64,000 nucleotides of DNA from the NCBI RefSeq assembly GCF_030814995.1, contig NZ_JAUSVX010000004.1, forward strand, positions 62,001 through 126,000, in the 5' to 3' direction. Made by a program: the position numbers and the translations under genes. Below the pieces are notes generated by a model. The model was not told the origin of the DNA, did no database searches, and saw nothing but the letters and a program-made list of their open reading frames with translations. The DNA is from Labrys wisconsinensis (GTDB lineage Bacteria; Pseudomonadota; Alphaproteobacteria; Rhizobiales; Labraceae). Shown here piece after piece: positions 1 to 8,196 of this stretch (its first letter is position 1; every line of letters starts with the position of its first letter).

Positions 1-1093
1 TGAACCAGCGCCGGCCGGCCACCCGCGCCGCCGCCACCACATTGTCGAGGATCGGCAGCGTTGCCAGCAGGCCCTTCTCGGCGCGGTCGCCCGAGACATA
101 GCCGACGCCGCCCCTGATGGCATGAGCCGGCGTGGCAAAGCGCATCGGCCGCCCGTCGATCATGATCCGCCAGGCCAGCGAGGGGCGCACGCCGATCAGG
201 CCGTCGATCAGGTCGGCGGGACCGGAGGGGGCGCCGGCGAGGCCGAGCACGCTGCCGGGGGCAAGGCGCAGCGCCAGGTCCCCGGCCTGGAGATCGATGG
301 TGGCGCCGGCGGCCGTCGTCTGCGCTGGCGGCGGGCCGGCCTGGCGCGGCGCCCGGCCCTGGCCCTGACCCATGGCCTCGACGATCGCCTCGTCGCGCAG
401 GTCCCGGAGCGGCTGGCGGTCGATCACCGTGCGGCCGTCGCGCAGCACGGTGCAGACATCGGCGACGGCCCGGATCTCGTGCATCCGGTGCGAGACGATC
501 AGCGTGGCGATGCCCCGCGCCGCCAGCCGTCGCAGGATCCGGAACAGGCGCTCGGCCTCCGCGAAGGTCAGGTTGGCGGTCGGCTCGTCGAGCAGGAGCA
601 GCCGCGCCCCCGAGCTCAGCGCCCGGGCGATCTCGACGAGCTGGCGCTGGTGCAGGTCGAGCTCGGCCGCCGGCCGGTCCAACGCCTCCCGGGCGAGGTC
701 CTCGTCGATCATCGCCAGGGCGGCGGCCGCCTCGCGTGCCCGGCGATCGTGCCGGACGAGCCCGAAGGCGCGCTTGCGATGCGGCAGGTCGATGTTCTCG
801 GCCACCGTGAGATGCGGGAACAGGGCCAGCTCCTGGAACACCACGGCGATGGCGGCGGGATCGAAGCGCTCGGCGCCGTCGACGCGGATGCTGCCGCCGT
901 CGCGGCGGATGGAGCCGGAGACGATGCGGATCAGCGTCGACTTGCCGGCGCCGTTGCCCCCGAGCAGCGCATGGATCTCACCCCGGGCGATGCTGAGGTC
1001 GGCCTGCTTCAGCACCGGTGTCGGGCCGAAGCGCTTCTCGATGGCGAGCGCCGCGAGGATCGGAGGCGGCCGGTCGGCGGGGCGATCGCTCAT
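1..1093 (-). CDS. Sugar ABC transporter ATP-binding protein (3' end cut by window edge)
   Basis: This is the ATPase of a ribose/xylose-type (CUT2) sugar importer, read from an ATG at 1093 and running off the left edge without a stop. The N-terminal nucleotide-binding domain has a clear Walker A (GGNGAGKST) near residue 45, a Q-loop (FQELALFPHLTVAEN), a degenerate signature (LDLHQRQ instead of LSGGQ) and a Walker B (LLLLDEPTANL). A second domain begins around residue 250, as expected for the tandem-domain CUT2 ATPases of about 500 residues; roughly 360 are visible. The matching permease and binding protein presumably lie outside the window. The substrate cannot be read from this protein. Confidence 0.93.
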   Translation of the reverse strand, partial: MSDRPADRPPPILAALAIEKRFGPTPVLKQADLSIARGEIHALLGGNGAGKSTLIRIVSGSIRRDGGSIRVDGAERFDPAAIAVVFQELALFPHLTVAENIDLPHRKRAFGLVRHDRRAREAAAALAMIDEDLAREALDRPAAELDLHQRQLVEIARALSSGARLLLLDEPTANLTFAEAERLFRILRRLAARGIATLIVSHRMHEIRAVADVCTVLRDGRTVIDRQPLRDLRDEAIVEAMGQGQGRAPRQAGPPPAQTTAAGATIDLQAGDLALRLAPGSVLGLAGAPSGPADLIDGLIGVRPSLAWRIMIDGRPMRFATPAHAIRGGVGYVSGDRAEKGLLATLPILDNVVAAARVAGRRWF

Positions 1094-1297
1094 GGCGCCC
1101 GGTCCAGCCGGTGAAGGGCGCAGCACGCCGCTCCCTGCGCGCAGGCGCAAGCCATGGACCTCTCCTCCGATGCGTCGTTCTTGCGGGCGATGGCCCGTTC
1201 AGCTGTTCCGGATGCTTCCCGCAACGCCGGTCCGGCGCAAACGTATTTTATGCAAGGGGAGATGAATGCGATTCACCTGAAAGCGACGCTGGTGGGC

Positions 1298-2191
1298 TCA
1301 GGCCACGCCGTCGGCCGCCAGGCCGAGCTCGCCGAGGAGCCAGGCCGCGAACAGGCGTACCGCGCGCCGCTGGCGGCCGGCGCGCGGATAGACCAGGCGA
1401 TGGCCGACATAGCGCACGTCCTCGGCCTTGCCGGCGAGCGGCGCCACCAGCCGGCCGGCGGCGATCTCGCGCTCGGCCAGGCGCGTCGATTCCAGGGCCA
1501 CGCCGAGGCCGTCGACCGCGGCCGCGATGGCGAGGAAGCTGCGGTCGAAGCGGGTGCCGTGCGGCGCCGGCGCGGTCATGCCGTTGGCCTCGAACCAGGC
1601 CGGCCAGCGCACCAGCTTGGAGTCGCTCTGGATCAGCACCTTGCCGGCGAGGTCGGCCGCGGTGCGGATCGATGCCGCCAGCGCCGGGGCGCAGAGCGGC
1701 GTCACCACCTCCTCGCCGAGCGGCACCACCAGCACGCCGTCGCTGCGCGGCGGGCCGTAGACGATGTCGGCGTCGAACTCATCCGTGGTGAAGCGGGCAT
1801 AGTCGGTGCTCGCCGCCAGGCGCACCTCGATGTCGGGATGGAGGGCGAAGAAGCGGGCGAGGCGCGGCGACAGCCATTGCGCCGCGAAGCTCGGCGCCGA
1901 ATGCAGGCGCAGCAATTGCGGTCCGCGGGTCGAGACCGCCTCCATGCCGCGCCGCAATTCGTCGAAGGCGGTGCCGACATGGCGCATCAGCATCTCGCCG
2001 TCGCTGGTGAGCCGCACCAGCCGCCCCTCGCGCTCGAACAGATTGGTTCCCAGCGCCTGCTCCAGCTTGACGATGGCGTGGCTGATGGCGCTGGGGGAGA
2101 GGTTGAGCTCGCTGGCGGCGGCCCGGAACGAGCCGTTGCGGGCCGCCGCCTCGAAGGCGCGGACGGAGGAGAGCGAGACATCCTTCAGCAT
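1298..2191 (-). CDS. LysR-family transcriptional regulator, GcvA-like
   Basis: This 297-residue protein has an N-terminal winged helix-turn-helix (FEAAARNGSFRAAASELN, then SPSAISHAIVKLE) followed by a LysR substrate-binding domain, the standard length and order for the family. It is transcribed away from the dehydrogenase/transketolase operon that starts at 2294, with a 102-bp shared promoter region. LysR proteins usually activate the divergent operon with a pathway intermediate as co-inducer, so control of 2294-4961 is the natural inference. The effector is unknown. Confidence 0.95.
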   Translation of the reverse strand: MLKDVSLSSVRAFEAAARNGSFRAAASELNLSPSAISHAIVKLEQALGTNLFEREGRLVRLTSDGEMLMRHVGTAFDELRRGMEAVSTRGPQLLRLHSAPSFAAQWLSPRLARFFALHPDIEVRLAASTDYARFTTDEFDADIVYGPPRSDGVLVVPLGEEVVTPLCAPALAASIRTAADLAGKVLIQSDSKLVRWPAWFEANGMTAPAPHGTRFDRSFLAIAAAVDGLGVALESTRLAEREIAAGRLVAPLAGKAEDVRYVGHRLVYPRAGRQRRAVRLFAAWLLGELGLAADGVA

Positions 2192-2293
2192 GGCTCAGGT
2201 GAAGCAGGTTCACCGGTCGGTGTAAAGTTCGCGTTTGAACTCGCCGCACCGCCCGGCCGATCCTGCCGCCGACAAGACGCCAGGGAGGAGACC
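2192..2293. promoter_or_regulatory. Divergent promoter region with two short inverted repeats (candidate LysR sites)
   Basis: Between the LysR gene and the dehydrogenase operon two inverted repeats are visible. One has arms ggtgaa (2198-2203) and ttcacc (2209-2214) with a 5-base spacer. The other has arms agttc (2226-2230) and gaact (2237-2241) with a 6-base spacer and contains a TTC-N6-GAA core. Dyads of this size in a divergent region suit LysR binding, but no binding is shown. Confidence 0.4.
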
Positions 2294-3043
2294 ATGCTGC
2301 TCAGCGGCAAGACGGCCGTGATCTCGGGGGCGGCCAGCCGGCGCGGCATCGGCCTGGCGACCGCGCGCCTGTTCGCGGCCGAGGGCGCGCGCGTCGCCAT
2401 CCTCGACATCGACGGCGCCGCGGCCCGGGAGGCCGCCGCTGCGATCGGCGACGGGCATCTCGGCATCGGCTGCGACGTCGTCGACCGTGCCGCCTGCGAC
2501 GAGGCGGCAGGCCGGGTCCTCGCCGCCTTCGGCCAGGTCGACGTGCTCGTCAACAATGCCGGCATCACCCAGCCCTTGAAGCTCATGGAGATCGGCGCGG
2601 CCGATTGGGAGCGCCTGATCGACGTCAATCTGCGCGGGGTGTTCTCGCTCAGCCAGGCCTTCGTGCCGCATATGCGCGAGCGCGGCGCCGGATCGATCGC
2701 CTGCATGTCGTCGGTCTCGGCCCAGCGCGGCGGCGGCATCTTCGGCGGCCCGCATTATTCCGCCGCCAAGGCCGGCGTGCTCGGCCTCGCCAAGGCCATG
2801 GCGCGCGAGCTTGGACCGGACGGCATCCGCGTCAACTGCGTCACCCCGGGCCTGATCCAGACCGACATCACCGGCGGCAAGCTGACCGAGACGATGAAGG
2901 CCGAGATCATCAAGGGCATTCCCCTATGCCGGCTGGGCACGGCCGAGGACGTCGCCCGGATCTACCTGTTCCTGGCCTCGGATCTCTCCGCCTACGTCAC
3001 CGGCGCCGTCATCGACGTCAACGGCGGCATGCTGATCCACTGA
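2294..3043 (+). CDS. Short-chain dehydrogenase/reductase (SDR) family oxidoreductase
   Basis: A 249-residue classical SDR, an NAD(P)-dependent alcohol/ketone oxidoreductase. The glycine-rich cofactor motif is at about residues 12-20 (GAASRRGIG, slightly variant). NNAG lies at 87-90, the catalytic Ser near 139-140, and Tyr155 and Lys159 in YSAAK. The start at 2294 follows a GGAGGAG ribosome binding site by 4 bases. It is followed 11 bp later by the split transketolase, so it probably oxidises or reduces a sugar or polyol before or after the ketol transfer. Substrate unknown. Confidence 0.95.
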   Translation: MLLSGKTAVISGAASRRGIGLATARLFAAEGARVAILDIDGAAAREAAAAIGDGHLGIGCDVVDRAACDEAAGRVLAAFGQVDVLVNNAGITQPLKLMEIGAADWERLIDVNLRGVFSLSQAFVPHMRERGAGSIACMSSVSAQRGGGIFGGPHYSAAKAGVLGLAKAMARELGPDGIRVNCVTPGLIQTDITGGKLTETMKAEIIKGIPLCRLGTAEDVARIYLFLASDLSAYVTGAVIDVNGGMLIH

Positions 3044-3054
3044 ACGGGAAGCCG

Positions 3055-3921
3055 ATGACCTCGCCTCCACCGCCGCCGGACCCGCGCCCGCGCCTGTCCA
3101 ACACCAGCCTTGCCGAACGCGCCTGGCGCATCCGCCGCAATGCCCTGCGCATGGGCGCGGTGCAGGGCCAGGGCTACATCGCCCAGGCCCTCGGCATCGC
3201 CGACGTCCTGGCCGTGTCCTATTTCCATGCCCTGGCCTTCCGTCCGCAGGAGCCGGAGTGGGAGGGCCGCGACCGCTTCCTCCTGTCGATCGGCCATTAC
3301 GCCATCGCCCTCTACGCCGCGCTGATCGAGGCCGGCGTGCTGCCCGAGGACGAGCTCGGGACCTACGGGGCCGACGACAGCCGCCTGCCGATGTCCGGCA
3401 TGGCTGCCTACACCCCGGGCATGGAAATGACAGGCGGCTCGCTCGGCCATGGCCTCGGCATTGCCGTCGGCATGGGCCTCGGCCTCCGGCGCAAGGGCTC
3501 CGGCGCCTTCGTCTACACCCTGTTCTCCGACGGTGAGCTCGACGAGGGCGCGACCTGGGAGGCGGCGATGTCGGCTGCCAGCCACCGCCTGGGCAACCTG
3601 ATCGGCATCGTCGACGTCAACAACATGCAGGCCGACGGCCCCTCGCGCCTGGTGATGGACTTCGAGCCGCTGGCGCCGAAATTCGAGGCCTTCGGCTGGC
3701 ATGTGCAGCGGGTCGACGGCAACGATATTGGCGCCCTGGTCGCGGCGTTCGACGCCGCGCGGGGGTTGGCCGAGCCTCGGCCCCGCCTGATCATCTGCGA
3801 CACCCGGATGGCCAAGGGCGTGCCCTTCCTCGAACAGCGCGAGCGCAACCATTTCCTGCGCGTCGAGGCGCATGAGTGGACCGAGGCGCTCGAAGCGCTC
3901 GACGCGGGGAGGGCGGCATGA
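3055..3921 (+). CDS. Transketolase, N-terminal (thiamine diphosphate-binding) subunit
   Basis: This 288-residue protein corresponds to the first domain of transketolase. It contains IGHYAIALYA and GGSLGHGLGIAVG, typical of the cofactor-binding half. The metal/diphosphate motif runs from SDGELDEG to VDVNNMQADG, with SDG where GDG is usual. Two-gene transketolases are common in bacteria and archaea, including specialised ones for unusual sugars (for example apulose 4-phosphate transketolase AptAB). The gene overlaps the C-terminal subunit by ATGA, which indicates coupled translation and 1:1 stoichiometry. Confidence 0.93.
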   Translation: MTSPPPPPDPRPRLSNTSLAERAWRIRRNALRMGAVQGQGYIAQALGIADVLAVSYFHALAFRPQEPEWEGRDRFLLSIGHYAIALYAALIEAGVLPEDELGTYGADDSRLPMSGMAAYTPGMEMTGGSLGHGLGIAVGMGLGLRRKGSGAFVYTLFSDGELDEGATWEAAMSAASHRLGNLIGIVDVNNMQADGPSRLVMDFEPLAPKFEAFGWHVQRVDGNDIGALVAAFDAARGLAEPRPRLIICDTRMAKGVPFLEQRERNHFLRVEAHEWTEALEALDAGRAA

Positions 3922-4961
3922 GGCGATCGAAATATCAGCGGCCGGCCCATCTCGACGCGCCGGAGCCTGGCGCGCCGCGCCTGACCACCTCGGCGATGAT
4001 CGCCTCGATCGCCGGCCCAGGCCAGGCGACGCGGCCGGCGCCCTTCGGCCATGCGCTCGTCGAGCTGGCGCAGCAACGGGCGGACATTGTCGGCCTGACC
4101 GCGGACCTCGCCAAGTACACCGACCTCCATGTCTTCGCGAAGGCCCATCCCGACCGCTTCTACCAGATGGGCATGGCCGAGCAGCTCCTGATGGCGGCGG
4201 CGGCAGGCCTGGCGCGCGAAGGCTTCCTGCCCTTCGTCACCACCTATGCCGTCTTCGCCGCGCGCCGGGCCTATGACTTCATCTGCATGGCCATCGCCGA
4301 GGAGGCGCTGAACGTGAAGATCGTCTGCGCCCTGCCGGGCCTGACGACGGGCTACGGACCGAGCCACCAGGCGACCGACGACCTCGCCATCTTCCGCGCC
4401 ATGCCGAACCTGACCGTCGTCGACCCCTGCGATGCGCTCGACATCGAGCAGGCGACCCACGCGATCGCCGCCCATGACGGACCGGTCTACATGCGCCTGC
4501 TGCGCGGCAACGTGCCGGCCGTGCTCGACGAATACGGCTACCGCTTCGAGCTCGGCCGCGCCGCGCTGCTGCGTGACGGGGCGGACGTCCTGTTCGTCTC
4601 CTCGGGCCTGATGACCATGCGCGCCCTCGAGGCCGCCCGGCTGCTCGAGGCCGACCGCATCGGCGCCGCGGTGCTGCATGTCCCGACCATCAAGCCGCTC
4701 GACGAGGGCGCGATCCTGAAGGCGGCGGCGCGCAGCGGCCGGATGGTGATCGTCGCCGAGAACCATTCCATCGTCGGCGGGCTCGGCGAGGCGGTGGCCG
4801 GCCTGTTGATGCGCAGCGGCGTCAGGCCGCCGGCCTTCCGCCAGATCGCGCTGCCCGACGCCTTCCTCGATGCCGGAGCCCTGCCGACCCTGCACGAGCG
4901 CTACGGCATCTCGGCGGCAGCGGTGGCGGCCTCGGCGAAGAGCTGGCTCCGGGCGGGGTGA
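3918..4961 (+). CDS. Transketolase, C-terminal subunit
   Basis: A 347-residue protein made of the pyrimidine-binding (middle) and C-terminal domains of transketolase. The catalytic Glu lies in QMGMAEQ, and typical segments include GLTTGYGPSHQATDDLA and AENHSIVGGLGEAV. It starts inside the stop of the N-terminal subunit (ATGA overlap at 3918-3921). The first 40 or so residues, before the conserved domain, are poorly conserved and basic/proline-rich. With the dehydrogenase upstream it forms a three-gene operon, likely for a pentose, apiose-like or branched sugar. Confidence 0.93.
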   Translation: MRRSKYQRPAHLDAPEPGAPRLTTSAMIASIAGPGQATRPAPFGHALVELAQQRADIVGLTADLAKYTDLHVFAKAHPDRFYQMGMAEQLLMAAAAGLAREGFLPFVTTYAVFAARRAYDFICMAIAEEALNVKIVCALPGLTTGYGPSHQATDDLAIFRAMPNLTVVDPCDALDIEQATHAIAAHDGPVYMRLLRGNVPAVLDEYGYRFELGRAALLRDGADVLFVSSGLMTMRALEAARLLEADRIGAAVLHVPTIKPLDEGAILKAAARSGRMVIVAENHSIVGGLGEAVAGLLMRSGVRPPAFRQIALPDAFLDAGALPTLHERYGISAAAVAASAKSWLRAG

Positions 4962-5016
4962 ACCACTCCGCCATCGGCCCCCGGGTGGAGGCGGACGAGG
5001 AAGGGCGGGGATCCGG

Positions 5017-5844
5017 TCAAGATCGCCAGCCGAGGCACACAGCCCCGAGCGCCACCACGGCGCAGGCGGCGATCCGCCGGGGCGTCAGCGTCTCCTGGAG
5101 GCACAGCCGTCCGATCAGGGCGGCGAAGACGACGCTGGTCTCGCGGATGGCGGTGATCGGGCCGGCCGGCCCGAGGGCGAAGGCCGCGACCACGGCGCCA
5201 TAGGCGGCCAGCGCGACCAGGCCGCCGGCGAGGGCCGTCCGGGTCTCCGGCGCACGGATGTCGATGGTGAGGCGGCCGCGGAGGAGAAGGAAGGTCGCCG
5301 GCAGCAGCACGCCGTAGAGCACCAGAACCCAGGCGGTGTAGGCGCCGGAATGGCCGGCCGCCCGGACCCCGATCGCATCGACCGTGGCATAGGCGGCGAT
5401 GATCGCGCCCGTGGCGAGCGCATAGAGGATGGACGACGCCGAGGCCCGCCCCTTGCCGAGGGAGAGGCTCATGATCCCGAGCGCGACGAGGGCTACGCCC
5501 GCAGCCTGGGAGGCGGTCGGCCGGTCGCCGGCCGTGAGGACGCTGCCGAGCGTCACCAGGAGGGGCACGCTGCCGCGGACGATGGGGTAGACCTGGCCGA
5601 GCTCGCCATGGCGATAGGCGGCGACCAGGAACAGGCTGTAGCCGACCTGGAGGCAGGCCGAGGCGATGACGAAGGGCGAGGCCGGCAGCGGGGAGACCAG
5701 CGCGAGGGGGATGGCGACGGCGGTCGCCGAGATGCTCATCACCGTGACGGTCCAGAGCCGGTCGGCGCCCGAGCGCAGGAAGGCGTTCCAGGCTGCGTGG
5801 AGGATGGCCGCGAACAGCGCCAGGCCGATGACGGCCGGGCTCAC
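5017..5844 (-). CDS. DMT/EamA-family membrane transporter
   Basis: A 275-residue integral membrane protein with about ten hydrophobic segments and the duplicated EamA architecture, typical of drug/metabolite exporters. No in-frame ATG lies near the start; a GTG at 5844 is preceded by GAGG at suitable spacing, and the protein then begins directly in the first membrane segment (VIGLALFAAILHAAWNAF). It lies 10 bp downstream of the tetR gene and is probably co-transcribed with and controlled by it. Substrate unknown. Confidence 0.9.
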   Translation of the reverse strand: MSPAVIGLALFAAILHAAWNAFLRSGADRLWTVTVMSISATAVAIPLALVSPLPASPFVIASACLQVGYSLFLVAAYRHGELGQVYPIVRGSVPLLVTLGSVLTAGDRPTASQAAGVALVALGIMSLSLGKGRASASSILYALATGAIIAAYATVDAIGVRAAGHSGAYTAWVLVLYGVLLPATFLLLRGRLTIDIRAPETRTALAGGLVALAAYGAVVAAFALGPAGPITAIRETSVVFAALIGRLCLQETLTPRRIAACAVVALGAVCLGWRS

Positions 5845-5854
5845 TGGAGCATCC

Positions 5855-6436
5855 TCATGGCAGCGCCTCCGGGGCGATGATGCGAGCGGCAGCCTGGCGT
5901 GCCGCGCCCATGGCCGCATCCCCCTGGCCCATCTCGGCCATCAGGGTTGCGCCCTCGATCAGCATCAGCAGCGCTGCAGCGGCGCTTTCGGCCCGATCGG
6001 CCGGCATCGCCTCTTCGAGGATCAGGCGCATGCGCCGCCTGAGGTCGTCCTTCTGGGCGACGGCCCTTCCGAAGGCGGGGTGGCCGGGATCGCCGAACTC
6101 GGCCAGGGCATGGGCGAAGAGGCAGCCGTGAAAGTCCGGGCGCCGGAACCAGCGCGCGTACCAGTCGAAGATGGTGGCGATCTTCTGCCCGGGCGTGGCG
6201 GCCGCCTGCGCCAGGCGGTCCAGCCGCCGCGCGAACCGCCGGGCCCGGTCGTCCAGCACCTCGACGATCAGGTCGTCCTTGCTGGGGAAGTTCCGGTACA
6301 TCGTCATCTTGGCCACCGCTGCCTCGGCGATGATCCGATCGATGCCGGTGGCGTGATAGCCCTCGCGCTTGAACAGCGCATAGGCGGTGTCGACGATCTG
6401 CTGGCGCTTGCCGGAATGGGATGGTGTCGCGGTCAT
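5855..6436 (-). CDS. TetR-family transcriptional regulator
   Basis: A 193-residue TetR repressor. The N-terminal helix-turn-helix is clear (IVDTAYALFKREGYHATGID, then AVAKMTMYRNFPSKDDL), and the C-terminal half is the divergent ligand-binding domain. The ATG at 6436 sits inside a near-perfect palindrome (6431-6470). Two further in-frame ATGs lie upstream within the same palindrome (proteins beginning MVMRQ or MRQ), so the exact start is uncertain by up to ten residues. It precedes the DMT exporter gene, the common repressor-exporter arrangement. Confidence 0.93.
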   Translation of the reverse strand: MTATPSHSGKRQQIVDTAYALFKREGYHATGIDRIIAEAAVAKMTMYRNFPSKDDLIVEVLDDRARRFARRLDRLAQAAATPGQKIATIFDWYARWFRRPDFHGCLFAHALAEFGDPGHPAFGRAVAQKDDLRRRMRLILEEAMPADRAESAAAALLMLIEGATLMAEMGQGDAAMGAARQAAARIIAPEALP

Positions 6437-6470
6437 GGTGATGAGACAGGTCTGTCTCATCACCATGACC
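6431..6470. promoter_or_regulatory. Perfect 19-bp-arm palindrome over the tetR start codon (likely TetR operator)
   Basis: The arms 6431-6449 and 6452-6470 are exact reverse complements separated by 2 bp. The core is the AGACAG/CTGTCT type seen in many TetR-family operators. The palindrome contains the tetR start codon, so repressor bound here would block transcription at or just after the start site. If transcribed, the RNA could also fold and bury the start codon. Both strands encode a similar short peptide because of the symmetry. Confidence 0.75.
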
Positions 6471-6684
6471 GCATTGGCGTCCGGCGTCAATGGCTCCGCG
6501 ATCGGCGCCGCGCCACGGCTGGTGGAGCCCCCAAGGCCGGCAGAGGGCGCCAGCCGGTGCCTCGTCGGCCCGCATCGTCTCCGGCACTGGCGCCACGGCT
6601 CTTGCCGCTGCGCGCGAACCCGGGCAGAACCGGGCCGAGGCGCAGGTGCGGCGCAGGCACACCCGCCGGGAATGGACATGCGAC

Positions 6685-6981
6685 ATGACGATGAAGACCA
6701 TCCTCCTGGCCGGCGCCGCGATCCTGGCGGCCTCTGCGGCCGGGGCGGCGACGCTCGACCTCCGCAAGGTCACCTGCGGCGACTTCGCCAAGTCCGACAG
6801 CCAGAGCCTGACGAACGTGTCGCTGTGGTTGAGCGGCTATTACATGGGCGAGGATGACGACGCGGTCATCGACTTCGACCGGGTCAACAAGATGGGCAAT
6901 GCGCTGGTGCAGTACTGCGCCGCCAATCCCAAGGAGCCGGTCAGCGATGCGGCGGAGAAGCTGATGGGCAAGGCCAAGTAG
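6685..6981 (+). CDS. HdeA/HdeB-like small periplasmic protein
   Basis: A 98-residue protein with a signal peptide (MTMKTILLAGAAILAASAAGA, cleavage after about residue 21). The mature part has exactly two cysteines (VTCGDF and VQYCAAN) spaced as in the HdeA/HdeB acid-stress chaperone family, which form one disulfide. HdeA/B bind unfolded periplasmic proteins at low pH; alphaproteobacterial relatives are widespread and not all proven chaperones. The start could be ATG 6685 or 6691. It stands alone, downstream of the divergent tetR promoter. Confidence 0.82.
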   Translation: MTMKTILLAGAAILAASAAGAATLDLRKVTCGDFAKSDSQSLTNVSLWLSGYYMGEDDDAVIDFDRVNKMGNALVQYCAANPKEPVSDAAEKLMGKAK

Positions 6982-7055
6982 CGGCTCGTGCCGATGGCTG
7001 GCGAGCGCCTGGGCGTCACCTGCTCGGCCCCGGTCGAAGACCGGAGCCGATGGGC

Positions 7056-7730
7056 TCACGCGTCGCCCGGCACGCCGTAGCTCGGCGCCTCGGTCGGATC
7101 GAGGGCGCGGGCGACATAGGCTTCGAGCTGCGGCTCGTAGAGGGCCCAGAGCCGGCCGAGGGCGCCGATCGGGTCCTCGTCGGCCCAGTCGACCCGCAGA
7201 TCCGCCACCGGCCAGGAGACGTCGCGCACCAGGAGGAGCCCGGCCGAGTGCACCGGCCCGGCTTCGCCGCCGGCCGCCACGCCCGCCCGCATGGCGCCGA
7301 GCAGGCGTCCGCCGAGCGATCCCTGCGAAGCCAGGAAGGCCTCGACCATAGCCTGCGGCACGCCGGTATCGGCGAGAAGGTTGCCGGCAGCGACCGCGCC
7401 CTCGCCCTGCGCCACGGCGTTGAGGCCGAGCGTGCGGCCGCCGGAGAACACGGCGGTGCGGCCGGCGGCGTCGATCAGGGTGAGCTGGCGATAGTCGATA
7501 TGCGGGCGGCCCGCGACCAGCGCGTCGCGCGCCGCCTCGGCGCTGGCGCCCTGCGCCATCAGGTCGAGGCCGAGCGGCCCGAGGGAAGGATCGGTGACGT
7601 TCTGCGTCGCCACCGCCCCGACGCCGGCGCGGGCATGGGCGCAGCGCGCCGCCACCGCCGGCGAGGAGGAGGAGATCGCCAGGCCGAACATGCCCGTCGC
7701 CGGGCAGCGTGCCGCAATGGAGAAGGTCAT
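7056..7730 (-). CDS. DUF1028 (Ntn-hydrolase-like) protein
   Basis: A 224-residue DUF1028 protein starting MTFSIAARCPATG. It has the conserved family segments GLAISSSSPAVAARC and GVGAVATQN, and a C-terminal WADEDPI...LWALYEP region. DUF1028 proteins have an Ntn-hydrolase-like fold and often sit beside RidA and amidohydrolase genes; their reaction is not established. The gene overlaps the upstream RidA gene by ATGA (7727-7730), so the two are translationally coupled. It is probably the last gene of the minus-strand cluster that begins with the HpaB-like monooxygenase. Confidence 0.92.
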   Translation of the reverse strand: MTFSIAARCPATGMFGLAISSSSPAVAARCAHARAGVGAVATQNVTDPSLGPLGLDLMAQGASAEAARDALVAGRPHIDYRQLTLIDAAGRTAVFSGGRTLGLNAVAQGEGAVAAGNLLADTGVPQAMVEAFLASQGSLGGRLLGAMRAGVAAGGEAGPVHSAGLLLVRDVSWPVADLRVDWADEDPIGALGRLWALYEPQLEAYVARALDPTEAPSYGVPGDA

Positions 7731-8173
7731 GCGGCTTCGTCCGGCGCCACGGCTTGCGCAGTGTCGGGAATTACAGCGGTGGCGTCGATCTCGACCAGCC
7801 ATTCCGGACGCGCCAGGCCGGAGACGACGATGCCGGTGGAGACGGGATAGACGCCCTTCAGCCATTGGCCGACGGTGCGGTAGACCGGCTCGCGGTAGCG
7901 CGGATCGATGATGTAGATGGTGATCTTGCAGATGTGCTCCAGCTTCGAGCCGGCTTCCTCCAGCAGCATCTTGATGTTGGCCATCGCCTTCTCGGCCTGG
8001 CCGGCGGCATCGCCGATGGCGACGCTCTCGCGCGTGTCGAGGTCCTGGCCGATCTGGCCGCGCACGAACACCATGGTGCCGCGGGCGACGACGGTCTGGC
8101 AGAGGTCGTTGTCCAGCTTCTGCTCGGGATAGGTGTCCTTGGTGTTGAACTTGCGGATGCGGGTATGGACCAT
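7727..8173 (-). CDS. RidA (YjgF/YER057c/UK114) family protein
   Basis: A 148-residue RidA-family protein with the typical VFVRGQIGQ (the binding Arg is in VRG) and VEIDATAVI segments. It is slightly longer than canonical RidA because of N- and C-terminal tails. Archetypal RidA deaminates reactive enamines/imines; relatives inside catabolic operons (such as RutC) hydrolyse aminoacrylate-type intermediates. Here it lies between a flavin reductase and DUF1028, which suggests clean-up of a labile nitrogenous ring-cleavage product. Confidence 0.93.
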   Translation of the reverse strand: MVHTRIRKFNTKDTYPEQKLDNDLCQTVVARGTMVFVRGQIGQDLDTRESVAIGDAAGQAEKAMANIKMLLEEAGSKLEHICKITIYIIDPRYREPVYRTVGQWLKGVYPVSTGIVVSGLARPEWLVEIDATAVIPDTAQAVAPDEAA

Positions 8174-8196
8174 GGCGGTATCTCGGGAGGGAGCGG

